Source: Trochalopteron elliotii (taxonomy: Eukaryota > Chordata > Aves > Passeriformes > Leiothrichidae). From it: a stretch of 64,000 nt of DNA. The stretch lies in the NCBI GenBank assembly GCA_024734555.1, contig JANPWX010000029.1, positions 937,072-1,001,071 of the forward strand. Direction: 5' to 3'. Made by a program: the position numbers and the translations under genes. The notes under the pieces were generated by a model. It was not told the DNA's origin. It saw only the letters and a list, made by a program, of their open reading frames with translations, and did not search any database. Every line of letters begins with the position of its first letter. Within the stretch, counting starts at the first letter, position 1. Of this stretch, positions 46,015-57,679 are shown piece after piece.

Positions 46015-49000
46015 ACTCTATGTCCAGTGACAAAAGGAAGAAAAACAATGTGAATGTTCTAACAGAAACTTTGCCTACACTATGTGGAGGTCCAAAATAG
46101 AGAGTCTGAACAAAATAACCATTATTTGCATTTGGTTGTGCTTCTTTTTACTTTACATGGCAGTCAGAACACAGCACATTCAAAACCAGCAATCCACTTT
46201 CATTAGGGCAAGTTATAGATTTCCACTGGGGAAAGTGCTGGTTGAAAGTTGTCAAATTTGAAATAATTTCATTTTTTTCTTGGGGTGGGAAGGCATATAT
46301 TTAACAATTTAGTGATAGCAAAAATGTTATTCACATGATATCTCCTTTCTATCCACTACTGTAAATTTTCCCCTGTTACTATGTGGAGAATATGCCCAAT
46401 GTTACTGCTCTGCAAATAAAAGAATGGTTGTGCCATCAATACATGGTGGATAAAAAGATGGAGGGAGTAGGAAGGCAAACAAATGTGACTTCAAGTAATT
46501 TGAAATGTATGCAGTACAGGCTAAATAGAGATCTGCATCAACATTGTGATTAACATGCCTGGTGCTCTGCTTGGGAGAAGCCTCTTTTCTTCCTTGAGGG
46601 CCAGAAGCAAGGGTCAGTCAAATCTGCAATGACAATGTGAGTATCATATTGCTGTAGTTGTGTTAGCTGCTCCTTAAAGGGTCAAACTCCTGTAAACAGA
46701 AAATGTTCTTAAATGCAACTATAATTATCTAACTGTCTTACATAGTGATGAAAGACAGCAGGTATCTTTTGAAATGATCTTTAAATAGACATTATCATGG
46801 TTGTTCACAAAACTTTTTTCTGTGTAGCTTTCTTTGCCTGAAAAGATCTTGAGTAGAAATACCAGGAAGAAGATGGACTTTTTCAAAAGAAAGGATTTCT
46901 TCTGTAGAGAAATTATAAGCAATAATGAGGCTTAAATATTTCCTTAAAAAATCCTCCATGCAGCTTGTGGTTGAATTAATTTTTTTTTACTTGAAAAATA
47001 CTCATTTATAACTCCAACTAAATTCAGAAAGTCATTAATTCTCCCTATTCCAGAGATATAAATGGGACAAAACAAGTCAGCATAAAATAGCCAGCAGAGG
47101 CAGGAAAAGCTGGGACACAAGGTCTTTGTCAACAGCAAACACAGAGACAACACAATTTTTTTACATTTCCTTTATAATATTTTTATTGGAAATACAATTA
47201 TAGGAAAGAAGCATCTCAGTAGCAAAGATAAGTAGATATTTCGATAGAAGCAGAAGATATTCCTCCATAGATCAAATAGTTTAGGCTCTGTTCACTTTTT
47301 TTTTTCTGATACTAAACCTTATTTTTAAACTTCTTTCAGAAACACGGGGTCAAATTGTAGATTTGATTTTTTTTTTTCTCAAAGGAAATAGTATAGCAAT
47401 ATGAATCTTAAAGTAATTGAAGGGAATTGATCCTAGAAGCTCTGTGATCCTGCTCACTGGTGTTTGGTAACTCCCCCTGGATTGACATAAGTGGTATTAG
47501 AGCTCTCCTACTTCTTCAGTATAATTGCATTATCACTGATCATGTTCAGTTCCCTGGCTTGCTTTGCTTTGATCTCTCTCATTCTGTCCTTATTCAGCTC
47601 TTCTTTTTTACTTTCCATGTTTATATCAATGTCCTTATCATGTAATATTTTACAAGGGCTCTTTGTCATTGCTCAGATTCTTGTGTTTTTGCATGTTGGC
47701 CACTGAATTAGAAAGCAGGCTGTTTACATAAGCAGGTCAGCTGCACTTTCCTTCACCAGGACTGCTGCACCTAACACATTGGAGTTGGAGACCAGGGGTT
47801 ATTGAAGTTAATAGAAGCCTGGCTCTAACGACCTTGTTCTAAAAATTGATTTGATTTGGAGAGAGGTTGTTTGTTCATATAATTGACCTCCCTCTTTTTT
47901 TTCTACATGTACTTGGTCTAGTTTCCTGAGCTCATTAGCAACAATGAGCTATTTTCACCTCTATGCTTGTGATCTGGGTAATAGTTGCTTGCAACATGTG
48001 ATGATTCCATCTCCATTTGGGGCCAGAAAGAAAACCAGGCATTCATGTCTCATAGTGGAGTTCTTCTGTAGAGCAGGTTGAAGCCTTTCTGTTCCAATAT
48101 TCATAACCCTCTAGCTTGGTAAATCTGAAGTTATACCATCACTTATCCAGTACAGTAGCAAAGAAACAGTTTACTAATTTGCAGTAGAGAAACAAAAGAA
48201 GGAAGCATAACCTCTAGCTGATACAATAAATGAATCATTTTTACAGGGCACAATAAACACTTAGCTGTTTCCATTCCTGGTTCCTTTACTGAATTATTTT
48301 CCCACATTTTCTGTCTATTTCTGAATGCTGTTCATATTAAAGGGAAAAAGGTCTCTATCTCCCAACTTTATTTCCTCATTGTTATTCATTGGTCCAAAGA
48401 AACTGAGATGGCATCTGAGTTTATTTAATCAGGAGCTCTCTGCAAGGGAGGTTAGGAATCATCTCTGTGTATCAGAACTGATATGTAGCAATGCCCGTCA
48501 GAAGAGATTAGTAGGTCCATGTCGAGGTGGAAGCAGCAGGGTAGAATGAAATCTGAAACTGGGTTAAGTAATTGGGTTCTTGTTCAATAAAAGTGCTTGC
48601 TTGTGTGTTGTAATGAAAGATCTTTGGTGCTATGGACGTCTGAATCCAAATATCCTCCGGATTTTCTGAGGGATAAAGCGATAAGGGTGAAAGGGATTTA
48701 ATTTAGGACTGTTGAAAAACTTTAAAGAGATTAGAGAAATTCGTAAATGTGCTCTCTCTCTTTCTTATCATGGTGGCTTTTGTGTCTCACCAGAACCAGA
48801 GTGGGTAAGGAGAGGGGCCCAAGGTCAGAGTTGTCAGGGTTCTGGTCTGGGACAGGGCTGCTCTGGGTATGCTGCTTCTTTCAAATGCCCATTTGAACTG
48901 CAAGTGCAGAAAAGATAATGAAAAAAAATTTTGGCTTTGTTTGGGTTTCCTTATTTTGGACTTAGGAGGATGACTCTGCAATTTTTTTTGCCAGTTCATG

Positions 49001-49420
49001 ATCAATAGCATTTGCAATTTTATTTAAGTATTTGTTTTTTTATTTTTATTTTGCTTCATTATGAGATTGTTTTCAAGGCTTGATTACACCATCAGATCTC
49101 TGGTAACTACATAGGCCATGTTTCTTAAAGCTTTTTGTCATGATTTATTTAGGTGTGGTAGTTTTCTCTGATTGCAAAATTATTTTTCTGTGAAACTTTA
49201 AGTTTCCTAGATTCATTAGTTCTGTTTATATAGAAAAAAATAACAAACATAAGAATAGAATGCTGAGAAAATAGATAATGAAATCTTGCCTAGCTTTGAT
49301 ACATTGCTTGTAAAATTATCTCTGAATCTTTTTTTTCTGTGTTTGAGCAGAACAACAATGTCTAGCTTGGAGCCAAGTTTTGTCTTGATCACAATTTTCT
49401 ATAAGGGTTAATTGTCTTTT
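46015..49420. other. AT-rich stretch, no gene supported
   Basis: Open frames stay below about 80 codons. No classified repeat, RNA gene or convincing splice-flanked open frame is recognised. T-rich runs occur at about 47300-47310 and 47370-47380. Confidence 0.5.
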
Positions 49421-49427
49421 TGCATTA

Positions 49428-49595
49428 CTAAATCAGCTTTGGAAAAGATCTCAATCTCCTTGAAAACAGACTGGTTTACTTTGTGGTTTTTTTTTGGTTT
49501 TTTTGGGGTATTTTTTGGTGGGGTTTTTTTGTTTGTTTGTTTTGTTTTGTTTTGTTTTTTTTTTCTCAAGGCTGATTTAATGTGCTTGCTCAGTC
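49428..49595 (+). repeat. Unclassified repeat, copy 1 with expanded G/T tract
   Basis: The left 50 bases ('ctaaatcagctttggaaaag' onward) match the reverse complement of 53780-53879 at about 90% by eye, and so does the right end ('ctcaaggctgatttaatg'). Between them this copy carries a long T/G simple tract (about 49484-49563, including TTTTG pentamers) that is much shorter in the other copy. No known family is recognised. The similar peptides read from the two copies are a consequence of the shared DNA and are not evidence for a gene. Confidence 0.65.
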
Positions 49596-50475
49596 ACAGA
49601 TTGAGAAGAGTTAAAAGGCAGAGTAAGAACAAAAGTTTCTAGAATTAAAATGTTTTCTTGAAGCACCTGTCCTTGGAAAACTCTCTGATTTTACAGGCAC
49701 ATGTGTGCACATATATAAGGAGAAAAGGCCACATGCTTCAAGGAATTGAAATGGGAAGCACTTCCCTTGACTTGTTTATGCCAATGCCTATTTTACAGTG
49801 TTGTTAACCTCAGGCATTCTGACATTGCTCGCACCTCTTGTCTATGGCATCCTCTTCCCTTTGTTCCTTGAGATTACAGGGATGCATTAGCGATGCTTTG
49901 TTTTCCTGGCTTTTGCTACAATTCCAAAGAAATAAATAAAATTTTTCCTTGTTTTTTTGTTCTAAGGATTGTTATAGCAAACATTTACTGAACTGTATTA
50001 TAAAAAAAATTAGATTTGGACTGAACGTAAGAGTTGGTAGCCTGTGGCAGCTCAGATGATCTGAAATGCTCAAAGAAACCTTTCCTTGAGGTGAAGAGTT
50101 TTTTCAAAATGTCTTGCTCCGTAGTTGCTTTCAGTGAGAATAATATTCTACTTCTAGTTTAAAACCAAAATCAAAACAATACCCAAAAAACCCCCAAAAC
50201 ATAACACCACATACCAGTGAACTATTCCTTTCCATCATCTACTGGAGAATCCTCTGCAAAAGGTGACATACCCTGACCTTGTGATTACCACATTCCATCT
50301 GTGCATTGTCCACAAGGTCATTGTAGTGGGACAGTCATGGATTTAATGAAATTTAAATATAGATAAGTTATTAAATGTTTACAATTTCTGCAAACAATAA
50401 TGTCATCTGATCAGATCTTAAATTCTGATATCTTTCATTTTATGAATCAAGATTTATCTGGATTTCTTTGTGTTT
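49596..50475. other. AT-rich spacer, nothing recognised
   Basis: No gene, RNA or classified repeat is seen between the first unclassified repeat copy and the exon-like block that starts at 50479. Confidence 0.5.
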
Positions 50476-50478
50476 CAG

Positions 50479-50622
50479 TCTCTATGCAGGTGTTACAGAG
50501 CAGCCAGAAGAAATTGTCTCAAAGCCAGAAATTCCTCTTTGGCTTATGATGGCTCAGGGATGGCTGCATAGCTCATTAATTTCCACTGATACTGACACTA
50601 AGTGCTTCGCTTTAAGAACTAT
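50479..50622 (+). CDS. Candidate internal coding exon (144 nt), unproven
   Basis: The best exon-like block in the window. A pyrimidine-rich tract ending TTTGTGTTTCAG directly precedes it, and a perfect GTAAGT donor follows it. The length is 144 nt, a multiple of three, and one frame is open throughout. That frame takes the first base as the end of a split codon and the last two bases as the start of the next, so the exon would be phase-symmetric. The peptide reads from LYAGVTEQPEEIVSKPEIP to the end, about 47 residues, with an acidic, proline-containing start and a tryptophan-containing middle. I do not recognise the family and find no partner exon. An open frame of this length has roughly a one-in-three chance of occurring in at least one frame, so the evidence is the combination with the splice sites. 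Confidence 0.25.
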
Positions 50623-50624
50623 GT

Positions 50625-53600
50625 AAGTCTTGCCTTTGCCTGCAAGTGTAAAGGGATATTTTCAATATTTATTTCCCGTCTACTCACATGAAACTCTGCC
50701 TCTCAGATGACAAGTTTAAGTCAGATGATCAGATTGTCTCTGCTTATCTCCACTTGGAGCCACAGGAGAGGATGTAATTAATGTCCCTGTTAGGGATGAG
50801 GGGAACTCCCCTGCTCCCCCAGCTCATGCCAAGGCCATTTCCTCCCAGCCTGGCAGTCAGTTGTGGAGATGATCTTTCCCTTATTGCAAGTGACATCAAA
50901 GGAGAATCCGTCCCCTTTCAGTTGGGTACAACCAGGGGTGGTACCTGCTCCACTGGTGTCATTTTGTCACCTGGGGAGGGGTGGAAACAGAAGTCACTCA
51001 CAAAGGAAAGAAGATGTCCCAGATGTCTGGCTAATGGAGCTGAGGGATTCCTGACCCCAAAGGAGGGTGAAAAGTGTTTCATTCCCCTCCTCTGACAGGC
51101 TCTTTAATTGGTACCTTGTATCTGGGTGTTTAAACCTCGATCACACTTTTAGCTTCTACTCTCCAAGGTGCAGTCACTGCTTCCCCTGGCAGGACCCCCA
51201 GGCACCTCCTGACCCTCACAGGGGGATGCAGGCTTTCCCTGCAGCCCTCTGCAGTGTCCTCTTTCCTTAGTTTCCTTGACTTGTGTGTCTGATAAATGGT
51301 GGCTCTCACAGTAACATTTCCATCCACATTTTATGTCTTTTTTATTTTTGTACTGGGCTAATTGTATTGGGTACTGGTGGCACGTATGACTAGCTATACA
51401 TCTACAGCTTTTCCAAGCCATGCTATTTCTTAAAAATAACCCTAACCTCTCCTTTCCCCAGTTTATTCAAGCAATTAAAATCAAATAATTTTGGGAAAAG
51501 CTGAGCTGAGTTTGGGGTCTAAGCTTTTATTTTTCAAAAGGGAGTGGTTAATAGCTGATAAAAATATTTTCAGGTACAAAAATGGACATTTTGGCCTCTT
51601 CTGTGAATTTTTATATGTTTAGAATAAAACTGTTTCAGGGAGAGAATTGTTTCTGTCTTTCATTAGAAGCATACTTTCCAAGCTTTTGTTTACTTTTGTT
51701 TACAAAATTACTTGATAAATAATCACAACTTTTCATTGGGTTAGCTAATGTCAAAAAAGAAATCATTTCTCAATGCTCTATTTCCAGAGATAAAAAGGTT
51801 TATTATTGGAAAAATTGCTTATGCTTATTTTGCTTAGACATTAAAAAAAAAAAAAAAAAAAAAATTGCCTGCTTCAATTTTATGAAAAATCAGCTCTCAG
51901 AAGGAAGTGTATTTTACAGTGAAAAAAGGATGATTTGTCCTGCATCAATTTCTGTGTTTGTGTATCTGTGACACTTTTACAGTGATGAAAACCCACCCAA
52001 ACCAGCTATCAATATGCCACCTCAATAATATTTTTGTGAAGGATTTAACTTATGTCTGACTTTGCTGTCAAGATCTGTCCCAAGGTAAATTGGATGTAGT
52101 TCCATTTTTTGAGCTAAAGGTTTAGTCTGAAATCCCCACTCAGAGGCTTCAATCCCGCTCATAAGGAGAAGCACAGTGCTCCTGTTTGTGTCACTGTGTC
52201 CCCTTCCCTTCCCAGGGAGTGGCACTCAGCCCTCCAAGTGCTGTCACTCAGCTCACCATGGAACAGCAAAGCCAACAGCTGTGGCCAGAGATGCAGGCCT
52301 GCTTTATTCCACGGGATGAAATCTTATTCCATTCTGTGTTTCATTAATGCAGCAAGCTCTGTTGAAGTTTTTTTGATGCCTTTTTTTTTCTGCACAGAAT
52401 ATATGGCCTATATTAAAAACAGGCAAGGATTTTCCTAGCTGGCCAGCCCTATACATTATTATTTCTAGTTTTACAATGCCAAAAGGATAATGCAGCTTTA
52501 CACACCTAATGACAGGAGGGTTGTCTCTTAAAACTGCCATTATTGAACAACTTCACAAGGCTGGTGCTGATTTAAACCAGCTTATGTTCTCAGCCCCAAT
52601 ATTCAGCCTGTGGTGGTTAATCACAGACTTTGTAATGAAAAAGATGCTAAGAAAGATTTCTGAGTACTGGGTGGGGGGAAAAAAGTCAACTTTAAAGTAA
52701 TTGATATATTTTCTCTGTGCAGGATTCAGTGCCAACTGTTTGAAAAACATGAATAGGGAAATGGCATGTAAAATAGTGCCCTTTTAATACATGTTCTCTA
52801 CACCTGTGTAAAGCTTTCTTTGCTTCTTTTCAGCACAAATTCCTACAGAATTTTACTTCTTCCAACCACCGTTTCATCAGAAGGATAAGTTATTTTCACC
52901 TTTCTCAGCTTCTATATCAAATACTATTAATATTATCAGCTAAGCAATGACTCTAAGTCCTGTCCTTTACTGGTGGAAATATGGAAGCTTCAGATGGCTA
53001 TAAATAATGGCCCCTCCTGGGAAGGAAATATTCCCCTCAAAGTGAGTGAGTAAATGAGAAATCACTCTTCTCCTTCCTCTGCACTTGTTGGAAAAAACAC
53101 AACCTTGTTTTAATAACTTAATATCATATAGAGGAGGAGAGGCACCTGCAGTAGCTCTCCAGGTACCATAAATCATTTGTCAGAGATGTAGCTAAGAGAC
53201 ATTTGAATAGTCATGATTACAGAAGGTCTGTTTTCATGTGTTGGGGAAAAGAACCTGTAGTAATGCTCAACTGGAAATAAAGCTACCATTTTCTTTTTCA
53301 GGGGAATAGCACTGTAAAGAGGCTTTGTAGTGACATATTTATCAACACTTTTGTCACATAGGGAGAAATAATTGGTGCAATTAGTGCTTGTGCTAAGTTC
53401 AACAGATAGTTCAAGCTGTACAGCTTTTATGGAAATTGTAAAATTCTTTAGTCTTATAAAAAGCTCTTGTTGGAGTGAAGACATTGAGGAGCTGATGACA
53501 TAACCTTATTTTACCTCTATCATCCCACAACGATTAACAATCTATATATACATGATATTTTAAGCTGTGGCCCCTCTGCATAGCAGCTTGTTACACTGAG

Positions 53601-53775
53601 CAGGAGGAGAGATTACCTTATAAAACTAATGGGGTAAAGTACTGTTCTTTAGGGGAAAAAAAACCCAAAAGCCTTGAACTGTTTTCTCGTAGGTTTATTA
53701 CTAGCACTGACCATCTCACTTGGTGCATGCACTGAAGAGCAAGCTCTGAACAAGTTCTAAACACTTGCTTAGAAC
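50625..53775. other. No gene supported; GC-richer pocket and poly(A) tract
   Basis: A GC-richer pocket at 50760-51280 carries overlapping open frames on both strands, up to 104 codons, without recognisable domains. A run of 22 A lies at 51843-51864. The rest is AT-rich unique sequence. No CR1 or LTR ends are recognised here. Confidence 0.45.
51843..51864. repeat. Poly(A) tract, 22 A
   Basis: An uninterrupted run of 22 A. The upstream sequence shows no AATAAA signal or coding remnant close enough to call a processed retrocopy. Confidence 0.85.
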
Positions 53776-53779
53776 AAGT

Positions 53780-53879
53780 CTCTAAACAAGTACCTTAAAT
53801 CAACTTTGAGAAAAAAAGAAAACAAACCAAACCAGTCTATTTTCAAGGAAATTGATATCTTTTCCAAAGCTGATTTAGT
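53780..53879 (-). repeat. Unclassified repeat, copy 2 (inverted relative to copy 1)
   Basis: The minus strand of this block matches 49428-49595 in both its start ('ctaaatcagctttggaaaag') and its end ('ctcaaagttgatttaaggta'), with a shorter pyrimidine tract between. The two copies are about 4.3 kb apart and inverted. Just outside, at about 53745-53795, imperfect tandem and inverted copies of 'gaacaagt-tctaaacacttg' occur, and a second GCTGATTTAG lies at 53888-53897. It could be an uncatalogued interspersed repeat or a local inverted duplication. Confidence 0.65.
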
Positions 53880-53899
53880 CCTGTGAAGCTGATTTAGCC

Positions 53900-54925
53900 C
53901 TTTCTGCCATTGAACACCTTTGTAGCAGAGCAGCTTCTGCAGATTTGAAATCCAGGCAAGAGAGGGTGGGCTGGCAGGTGGCCATGAACAACTCATCTGT
54001 CCAGGGCTTTTTGTGTGCTATGCTTTGCCTCAGTGCCACCAGAGCAAGGCTAGGAACAGGAGCATGGCTTCTATGCTAATATATTTAAGGGTGTTTAAGA
54101 TTGGGAATGCTACAACTTTGGATCATTAAAAGCAGTGAAGATGAAATAAATGTCTTCAGGAAATGTTATGAGTTTCTGCTTATACCACTGCCACAACAGC
54201 ACAGCACTTCTAGCCTTTAAAATTCAGCTCATCCAAATCTGCTTTTTGCTCTTTCCCTTCTCTTCATTATACTGTTCAATCATCCAACCCATAGTCTTTT
54301 TTGCTCTGGGAATTTCGAATAACGTGAAAAGAGAAATAAAACTGTAATCAGGATAAGTTTGAAGGAGGAAAAAAAAGGAAATTCTAGTTATGGAAGAGAA
54401 CATGGTATCATACAAGCACTCAAATTAAAGAAACAGTGAATCAAGAGATGCCTGTCTGAATGCATGAGACAGGAATTTTAGTGATGTGTAATTTACACAA
54501 AGGCACAATTTATATAACGTAATAGCTGAGAGCATGCAGTTGTGGGCTATCAGATGAATAATTGGGATTCCACAAATCATGTGTCAGGAACCCTGGATGG
54601 TGGATAGGAAAAAAAAAGAAGATAGATGAATAGTCTGGTAAAAACAGAATTTTATTTATAAGCAGCATATGAAACAGTTTTTTTCTGCATTTTTGACCAC
54701 AAATTGATGTCCGCAAACTTTCTTTTAAGCTTTTTATTTATAGGAGAAAAACTCTTCTTAACAGGAGAAAACTGTAGTTGAGTTAAAAATACTTGTCATT
54801 TGATAATGAAAATTGAAAATCAGAACACGGTGAAATGTTTTTCTCCATCTTAAATTTTTCTGATGCTTGAACAGATGATATCTGTGAATCTGCAACCTTC
54901 CTAAGCTAATGACTAAGCGACGTAT
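53900..54925. other. AT-rich spacer, nothing recognised
   Basis: No gene, RNA or classified repeat is seen between the second unclassified repeat copy and the CR1 copy. Confidence 0.5.
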
Positions 54926-54929
54926 GTTG

Positions 54930-55395
54930 AGTGCGATTATGCTTGAACGTGTCCGGAGGAGGCAACAAAGCTGATGAGGGGCTTGGAAAGCAAGCCATAT
55001 GAAGAACGACTGAGGGAGCTGGGGTTGTTTGGCCTGGAGAAAAGGAGACTCAGGGGTGACCTTATCACCCTCTACAACTCCCTGAAAGGTGGCTGTGCTC
55101 AGGTGGGGGTTGGTCTCTTTCTCCAGGCAGCAACTGACAGAACGAGAGGACACAGTCTCAAGATGCACCAAGGGAAATATAGGTTGGATATTAGGAAGAA
55201 GTTTTTCATGGAAAGAGTGATAAAGTACTGGAATGGCCTGCCCAGGGAGGTGGTGGAGTCACCACCCCTGGATGTGTTTAAAAAAGGATTGGATGTGGCA
55301 CTCAATGCCATGGTTTAGTTGAGGTGTTAGGGCTGGGTTGGACTCGATGATCTTGAAGATCTCTTCCAACCTACACATTCTGTGATTCTGTGATC
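54930..55395 (+). mobile_element. CR1 LINE 3' end with C-terminal ORF2 remnant
   Basis: The longest CR1 copy in the window, about 465 bp on the plus strand. It starts in the 'cttgaacgtgtcc' region of the reverse-transcriptase ORF and runs to ATTCTGTG-type terminal repeats at 55377-55394. An open stretch of 114 codons (54974-55318) encodes the C-terminal tail of CR1 ORF2, recognisable by [32 protein letters not shown] and [12 protein letters not shown] motifs. Upstream, near 54958-54963, one base of a GGG seen in related copies appears to be missing, which shifts the frame and leaves an in-frame stop. It is dead as an autonomous element because it is 5'-truncated. Confidence 0.93.
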
Positions 55396-55580
55396 AGAGC
55401 TCTGGAGGAAGGTGCTTTAACCTGTTTGGTGGGTTCAGGACTGTAACTCTTTGGGATTGTAGGAAAAGTGATGGGTTTGCCCCAGCTGAGACCTCAGCAG
55501 CCTCAGAAGGTCTGTGTCCCTCTGGCTGTAGGTGTAAATCTGTGCTGAGCCTCTCCATGGTGCCTCTGGCTGTCACACAG

Positions 55581-55879
55581 TGTTGACCTAATATTTTCTG
55601 AGCCTGAGAATTGCTGAGCTCTTCCCAAGGGAAATTTTTCAACAGTTTCCTTTTTCCCAAAACAACCTTGTGTAAACAATATTCCTTTCCCATACCAACA
55701 GGTGTTGTTTGCTATTTCTGTTACTGAGCCAATGGGAGAGGTGTCAGTCCTATGGACCAATAATGTGTCTTTTAATGCAGCATGTTATAAAAGGGCTGAA
55801 TGAATTGTAAATAAACCTTCTGATTTCTACTGCCTTCTGACTGGAGTCAGGCATCTTTATTTCGTGTCCTATTGTGACA
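55581..55879 (+). mobile_element. Solo LTR of an endogenous retrovirus (299 bp)
   Basis: The element starts TGTTGACC and ends TTGTGACA, giving the TG...CA ends of an LTR. Two CCAAT boxes (55729-55733 and 55757-55761), a TATA box TTATAAAAG (55785-55793) and an AATAAA poly(A) signal (55810-55815) lie in order on the plus strand. The flanks are ACACAG at 55575-55580 and CCACAG at 55880-55885, a 6-bp target-site duplication with one mismatch. No internal gag, pol or env sequence adjoins, so it is a solo LTR left by recombination. The very short TATA-to-poly(A) distance implies a small R region. A 6-bp duplication is typical of alpha/beta-type (ERVK-like) elements; the family name is not known to me. 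Confidence 0.65.
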
Positions 55880-55884
55880 CCACA

Positions 55885-57234
55885 GGGCACTGAGGGCCAT
55901 TCCTGAAGCTGGATGTTCCTCAAGCCAAGTGTGGGTGAATTCTCTTCCACTCCCTTGCCACTGATGTAAATATCAGCTGAATCTGTGGGTAATTTCACTT
56001 GTAGAGAGGAACTTCCAATCCGAGTCTCAGCGTTAGATTTGTTGCTGATATTTTGTTTTTCTTCTTTTTGATGTTTAGGAATGAGGAAATGTTGTGTAAG
56101 GAAAGAACAAAATGTTTTTCAGAGATCATATGTTTTCTTCTTTTTCTAGAGATGTAAAGGTGGAGAGTGTAGAAAATACTACAGCTTTTTTTTTTTTTTC
56201 AACTTTTTTGACTCCTAATTTTCTACGGTGTTTTTTACCTACTTCTAATAAATTTTAAATTACAATTTTTGGCTTCACTAAATCTTGTGAATGAAACACC
56301 AATGGGGAGACTATAAAGCAGAAGATGATTTTTTTTTAAATGGGTTCTACATTATATTTCTAATTCTGAAAACAGAAGACTCCTCATCTAAGGGAGCTCT
56401 CTCTTAGAACACACTGCAAACATATATATGTTTGTATAACATCTACCTAATTCAATAGTATGAAAATGGCCAATCTATTTCAGTAGAACCAGAATTACAG
56501 GGTCAAAGAAGAAACAAATAATAATGTAAAACATCCTACGCTGCAGTCCTGGCTGTAGGATGGCACAGCTACACATCAAAACAGTGACTTTCATGGTCCG
56601 AGTCCTGTGTGAAGGTTAGTGAAAAGCTGCAGAACCAAAGAAGAAATCTGAGTTACACTTGGTTCTGGTTTGTTAGCTTTCCTCATTTTTGAGAGAAAAA
56701 GGGAGGAGATGAGACTATGGGAGCAATAGGTATGATAGCACATCCAAGAAGGTATAGTGATTTGAAAAGTCTGAGTGGCATTGACCCAAATATAATCTTG
56801 CTAGTAGCTTTCTGGATAGGAAAAAAAAAAATTGATTTTTCTCTTTTTTAAAGCTGCTTCTGTATGATTTCTTAACTCTTGAGGTTTTGCTTCTGCTGTA
56901 TTGATCTCTACTGATGCTTATCTCTGAGTCTGCATGCAGTCTAGCCCAAATAGTTATCTGCCCAACCCTTGAGTCCAGTGCAGGCTGCCTCCAGTTGACC
57001 TCAGTTAAACCTTCTTGCTTTGTCAAACATCAAATGCTGCTGAGAGAAGTCAGCCCTGCCCTGGGATCCTGATCCTTGCTGTTGTGTGCAAGGCCTTGCT
57101 GTCTGTGGAAACCTTTGCTCAGGATGAAGTCCAGACCGTGGAGGCACTTTGGATACAGGCTAATATTCCTTTGGCAAATGTAAGGAGAAAGTCAAGGCAC
57201 ATTCCCTTTTGGCTTTTCTTCACATTTGCAGAAG
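55885..57234. other. Spacer between two solo LTRs, no gene supported
   Basis: No gene is recognised. A T-rich run lies at about 56187-56200. The open frames here are short, and a 103-codon frame on the minus strand (56715-57026) has no recognisable domain. No retroviral internal sequence is seen, which argues against the flanking LTRs being two ends of one provirus. They also differ in sequence and orientation. Confidence 0.55.
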
Positions 57235-57240
57235 ACTGCA

Positions 57241-57671
57241 TGTCACAGTGAGGGTGGCTGTGACAAATCTTTGAGCCCCCAGACTTCAGGGTGAGTGTAG
57301 TATGAAGAAAATGGAGCAGGAATGATGGACCATCCAAAAAGAAAATTACTTTAATGAGAAATAAAAATAGGGTCGATGCCCAGAAACCAAACCCAGTAGA
57401 GGGACAAGTACCAAAGACCAGAAACCAGGGAGAAGTAACAATATATAAACCTGGGGGTGGAACATTCTAGAACAATACCATATATGGAACACAAGTAACC
57501 AATAGGGGAGTAGACCCTGGACTGATTAACATAACAACTCCAAAGGCTCTTGGGGGGGAGCTCTCTGCTTGCCCTGAGTTGATGAATGTTTCCCAGGGCT
57601 TGGAGCTAAGGCTTGGCTGGTTAGAGGAGAAGTCTGGCTGAGCCTGTGTCCTAGTCAGGCCAACTCCCACA
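57241..57671 (-). mobile_element. Solo LTR of an endogenous retrovirus (431 bp), ERVK-like
   Basis: On the minus strand the element begins TGTGGGAGTTGG and ends CTCACTGTGACA. It is flanked by a perfect 6-bp target-site duplication, ACTGCA, at 57235-57240 and 57672-57677, which fixes both ends to the base. Read on the minus strand it has a CCTATTGG box (about 57506-57499), a TATA box TTTATATAT (about 57449-57441) and an ATTAAA poly(A) signal (57355-57350). No internal retroviral sequence is attached, so it is a solo LTR. The 6-bp duplication fits ERVK-type integrases. The perfect duplication suggests a comparatively recent insertion. It shares no obvious sequence with the LTRs at 55581 and 62760. 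Confidence 0.82.
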
Positions 57672-57679
57672 ACTGCAGA

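Noticed and set aside
49412..49642. Pair of similar peptides from 49412-49642 (plus) and 53769-53996 (minus)
   Set aside because: The similarity comes from the shared non-coding repeat and its T-rich tract. One copy reads through a homopolymer-like tract giving phenylalanine runs, so no gene family is implied.
54974..55318. 114-codon frame as a host gene
   Set aside because: The motifs are those of the CR1 ORF2 C-terminus and the frame lies entirely within the CR1 copy.
55581..57671. The two LTRs at 55581-55879 and 57241-57671 as the ends of one provirus
   Set aside because: They differ in sequence, length and orientation, each has its own target-site duplication, and no gag, pol or env sequence lies between them.
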